This document shows positions 5,180-5,641 of a stretch of DNA of 5,641 nucleotides, in pieces. The notes under the pieces were generated by a model. That model had not been told where the DNA came from, ran no database searches, and saw nothing but the letters and a program-made list of their open reading frames with translations. The translations under genes were made by a program, and so were the position numbers. The DNA comes from Rhodocyclaceae bacterium (GTDB taxonomy: Bacteria; Pseudomonadota; Gammaproteobacteria; Burkholderiales; Rhodocyclaceae), in the NCBI GenBank assembly GCA_016791085.1, contig JAEUNN010000884.1, forward strand, positions 1-5,641, written 5' to 3'. Numbering within the stretch: position 1 is the first letter of the stretch; every line of letters begins with the position of its first letter.

Positions 5180-5641
5180 TTGAACCGCATCATCCAGCGG
5201 CCCCATGCCGCACTGGCCTATCTCGCAGGCGGCGCGCTGTGGCTCTGGGCCGGCGACCTGGTGAGCGACAGCCTGGGCTGGTCCCACCACCTGCCGTCCG
5301 TACTGTGGCTGCTCGCAACGGGTGTTGCCCTGTACCGCATGGCACGCTCCAGCGCCGATAGGCCGGAAAGCGCGCCGGGCGCCACGCCCCATCGCGACGC
5401 AAGTTCCTGCCCGACGGCCCGCGCAGGCGGTCCCGCCAACGCCCCGGCCGATGCGGCGCCCGCTCCCACGGCCGATCTCGATCTGACGCGCTACGCCAAC
5501 ATCGTCGAATCTTCCAACGACGTGCTGGCCTACGTAGACCGCGACCTGCGCTACCGCGTGCTGAACACCCCGGCCTGCCAGATGTTGGGGCGGCCGCGCG
5601 ACGAATTGCTGGGTCAGGAAATCCGCAGCGCGCTGGAACCG
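5180..5641 (+). CDS. Membrane-anchored PAS-domain sensor protein, N-terminal part (cut by window edge)
   Basis: The 154 visible codons run open to the window end. A short first membrane segment with the family-like ALAYLAGGALWLWAGD (11-26) is followed by a second (about 38-53, LPSVLWLLATGVALYR). These two close-set helices are common at the N-terminus of proteobacterial PAS sensor kinases and diguanylate cyclases or phosphodiesterases. A low-complexity Ala/Pro-rich linker (about 60-98) leads to a PAS domain beginning near 103 (YANIVESSNDVLAYVDRDLRY at 105-125, then MLGRPRDELLGQEI at 135-148). The output domain is outside the window, so kinase versus GGDEF/EAL cannot be decided. The start is a TTG: the GGTGGGGA ribosome-binding-like stretch (5165-5172) ends seven bases before it, and the sequence from it (MNRIIQRPHAALAYL) is a typical opening. 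I found no in-frame ATG or GTG in the 75 bases just upstream. The preceding oxidoreductase gene is on the same strand. Confidence 0.8.
   Translation, partial: MNRIIQRPHAALAYLAGGALWLWAGDLVSDSLGWSHHLPSVLWLLATGVALYRMARSSADRPESAPGATPHRDASSCPTARAGGPANAPADAAPAPTADLDLTRYANIVESSNDVLAYVDRDLRYRVLNTPACQMLGRPRDELLGQEIRSALEP

Noticed and set aside
1..5641. Search for a defence system, mobile element, CRISPR array or biosynthetic cluster
   Set aside because: No transposase, integrase, long terminal repeats or spaced direct repeats were seen, and all five genes belong to common chromosomal families.

Overview
The window is GC-rich DNA (roughly two-thirds G+C by eye) with dense, conserved housekeeping-type genes. 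The protein types and codon use fit a betaproteobacterium, most likely Burkholderiales (Alcaligenaceae-like). That placement is an inference from protein style; no rRNA or other marker gene is present. I see no mobile element, CRISPR array, tRNA or rRNA gene.

Layout. Positions 1-453 (minus strand) hold the N-terminal 151 codons of an NADP-dependent malic enzyme (maeB), cut by the window edge. Positions 454-689 are its upstream region. This contains a leader hairpin close to maeB and a U-tract terminator that ends the next gene. Positions 690-1769 (minus) encode an AI-2E-family (UPF0118, PerM/TqsA/YdiK-like) membrane transporter of 359 residues. Positions 1770-2137 are a divergent intergenic region with two tandem stem-loops on the transporter side, a -10-like TATACT, and a structured leader in front of nhaA. 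Positions 2138-3514 (plus) encode the Na+/H+ antiporter NhaA (458 residues), with all hallmark residues present. Positions 3515-3785 are a 271-base spacer with two perfect palindromes. Positions 3786-5021 (plus) encode a 411-residue FAD/NAD(P)-dependent oxidoreductase with no redox-active cysteine pair and an NADPH-type dinucleotide fold. Positions 5022-5179 are a short, highly structured spacer. From 5180 to the window end (plus) is the start of a membrane-anchored PAS-domain sensor protein with a probable TTG start.

How the genes relate. nhaA and the AI-2E-family gene are divergent and share one control region. Both may move cations, because at least one AI-2E-family protein has been reported as a Na+(Li+)/H+ antiporter. 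The oxidoreductase and the PAS protein lie in tandem and could be functionally linked, but several hairpins separate them, so one operon is not assured. maeB lies downstream of the transporter on the same strand, but a terminator separates them.

The most interesting element is the roughly 118-nt leader of nhaA. It can fold into an outer stem enclosing a hairpin, followed by a second long hairpin whose loop could pair with the Shine-Dalgarno sequence. nhaA leaders are a known home of cation-sensing riboswitches (the nhaA-I motif). I cannot confirm from memory that this leader fits that consensus.
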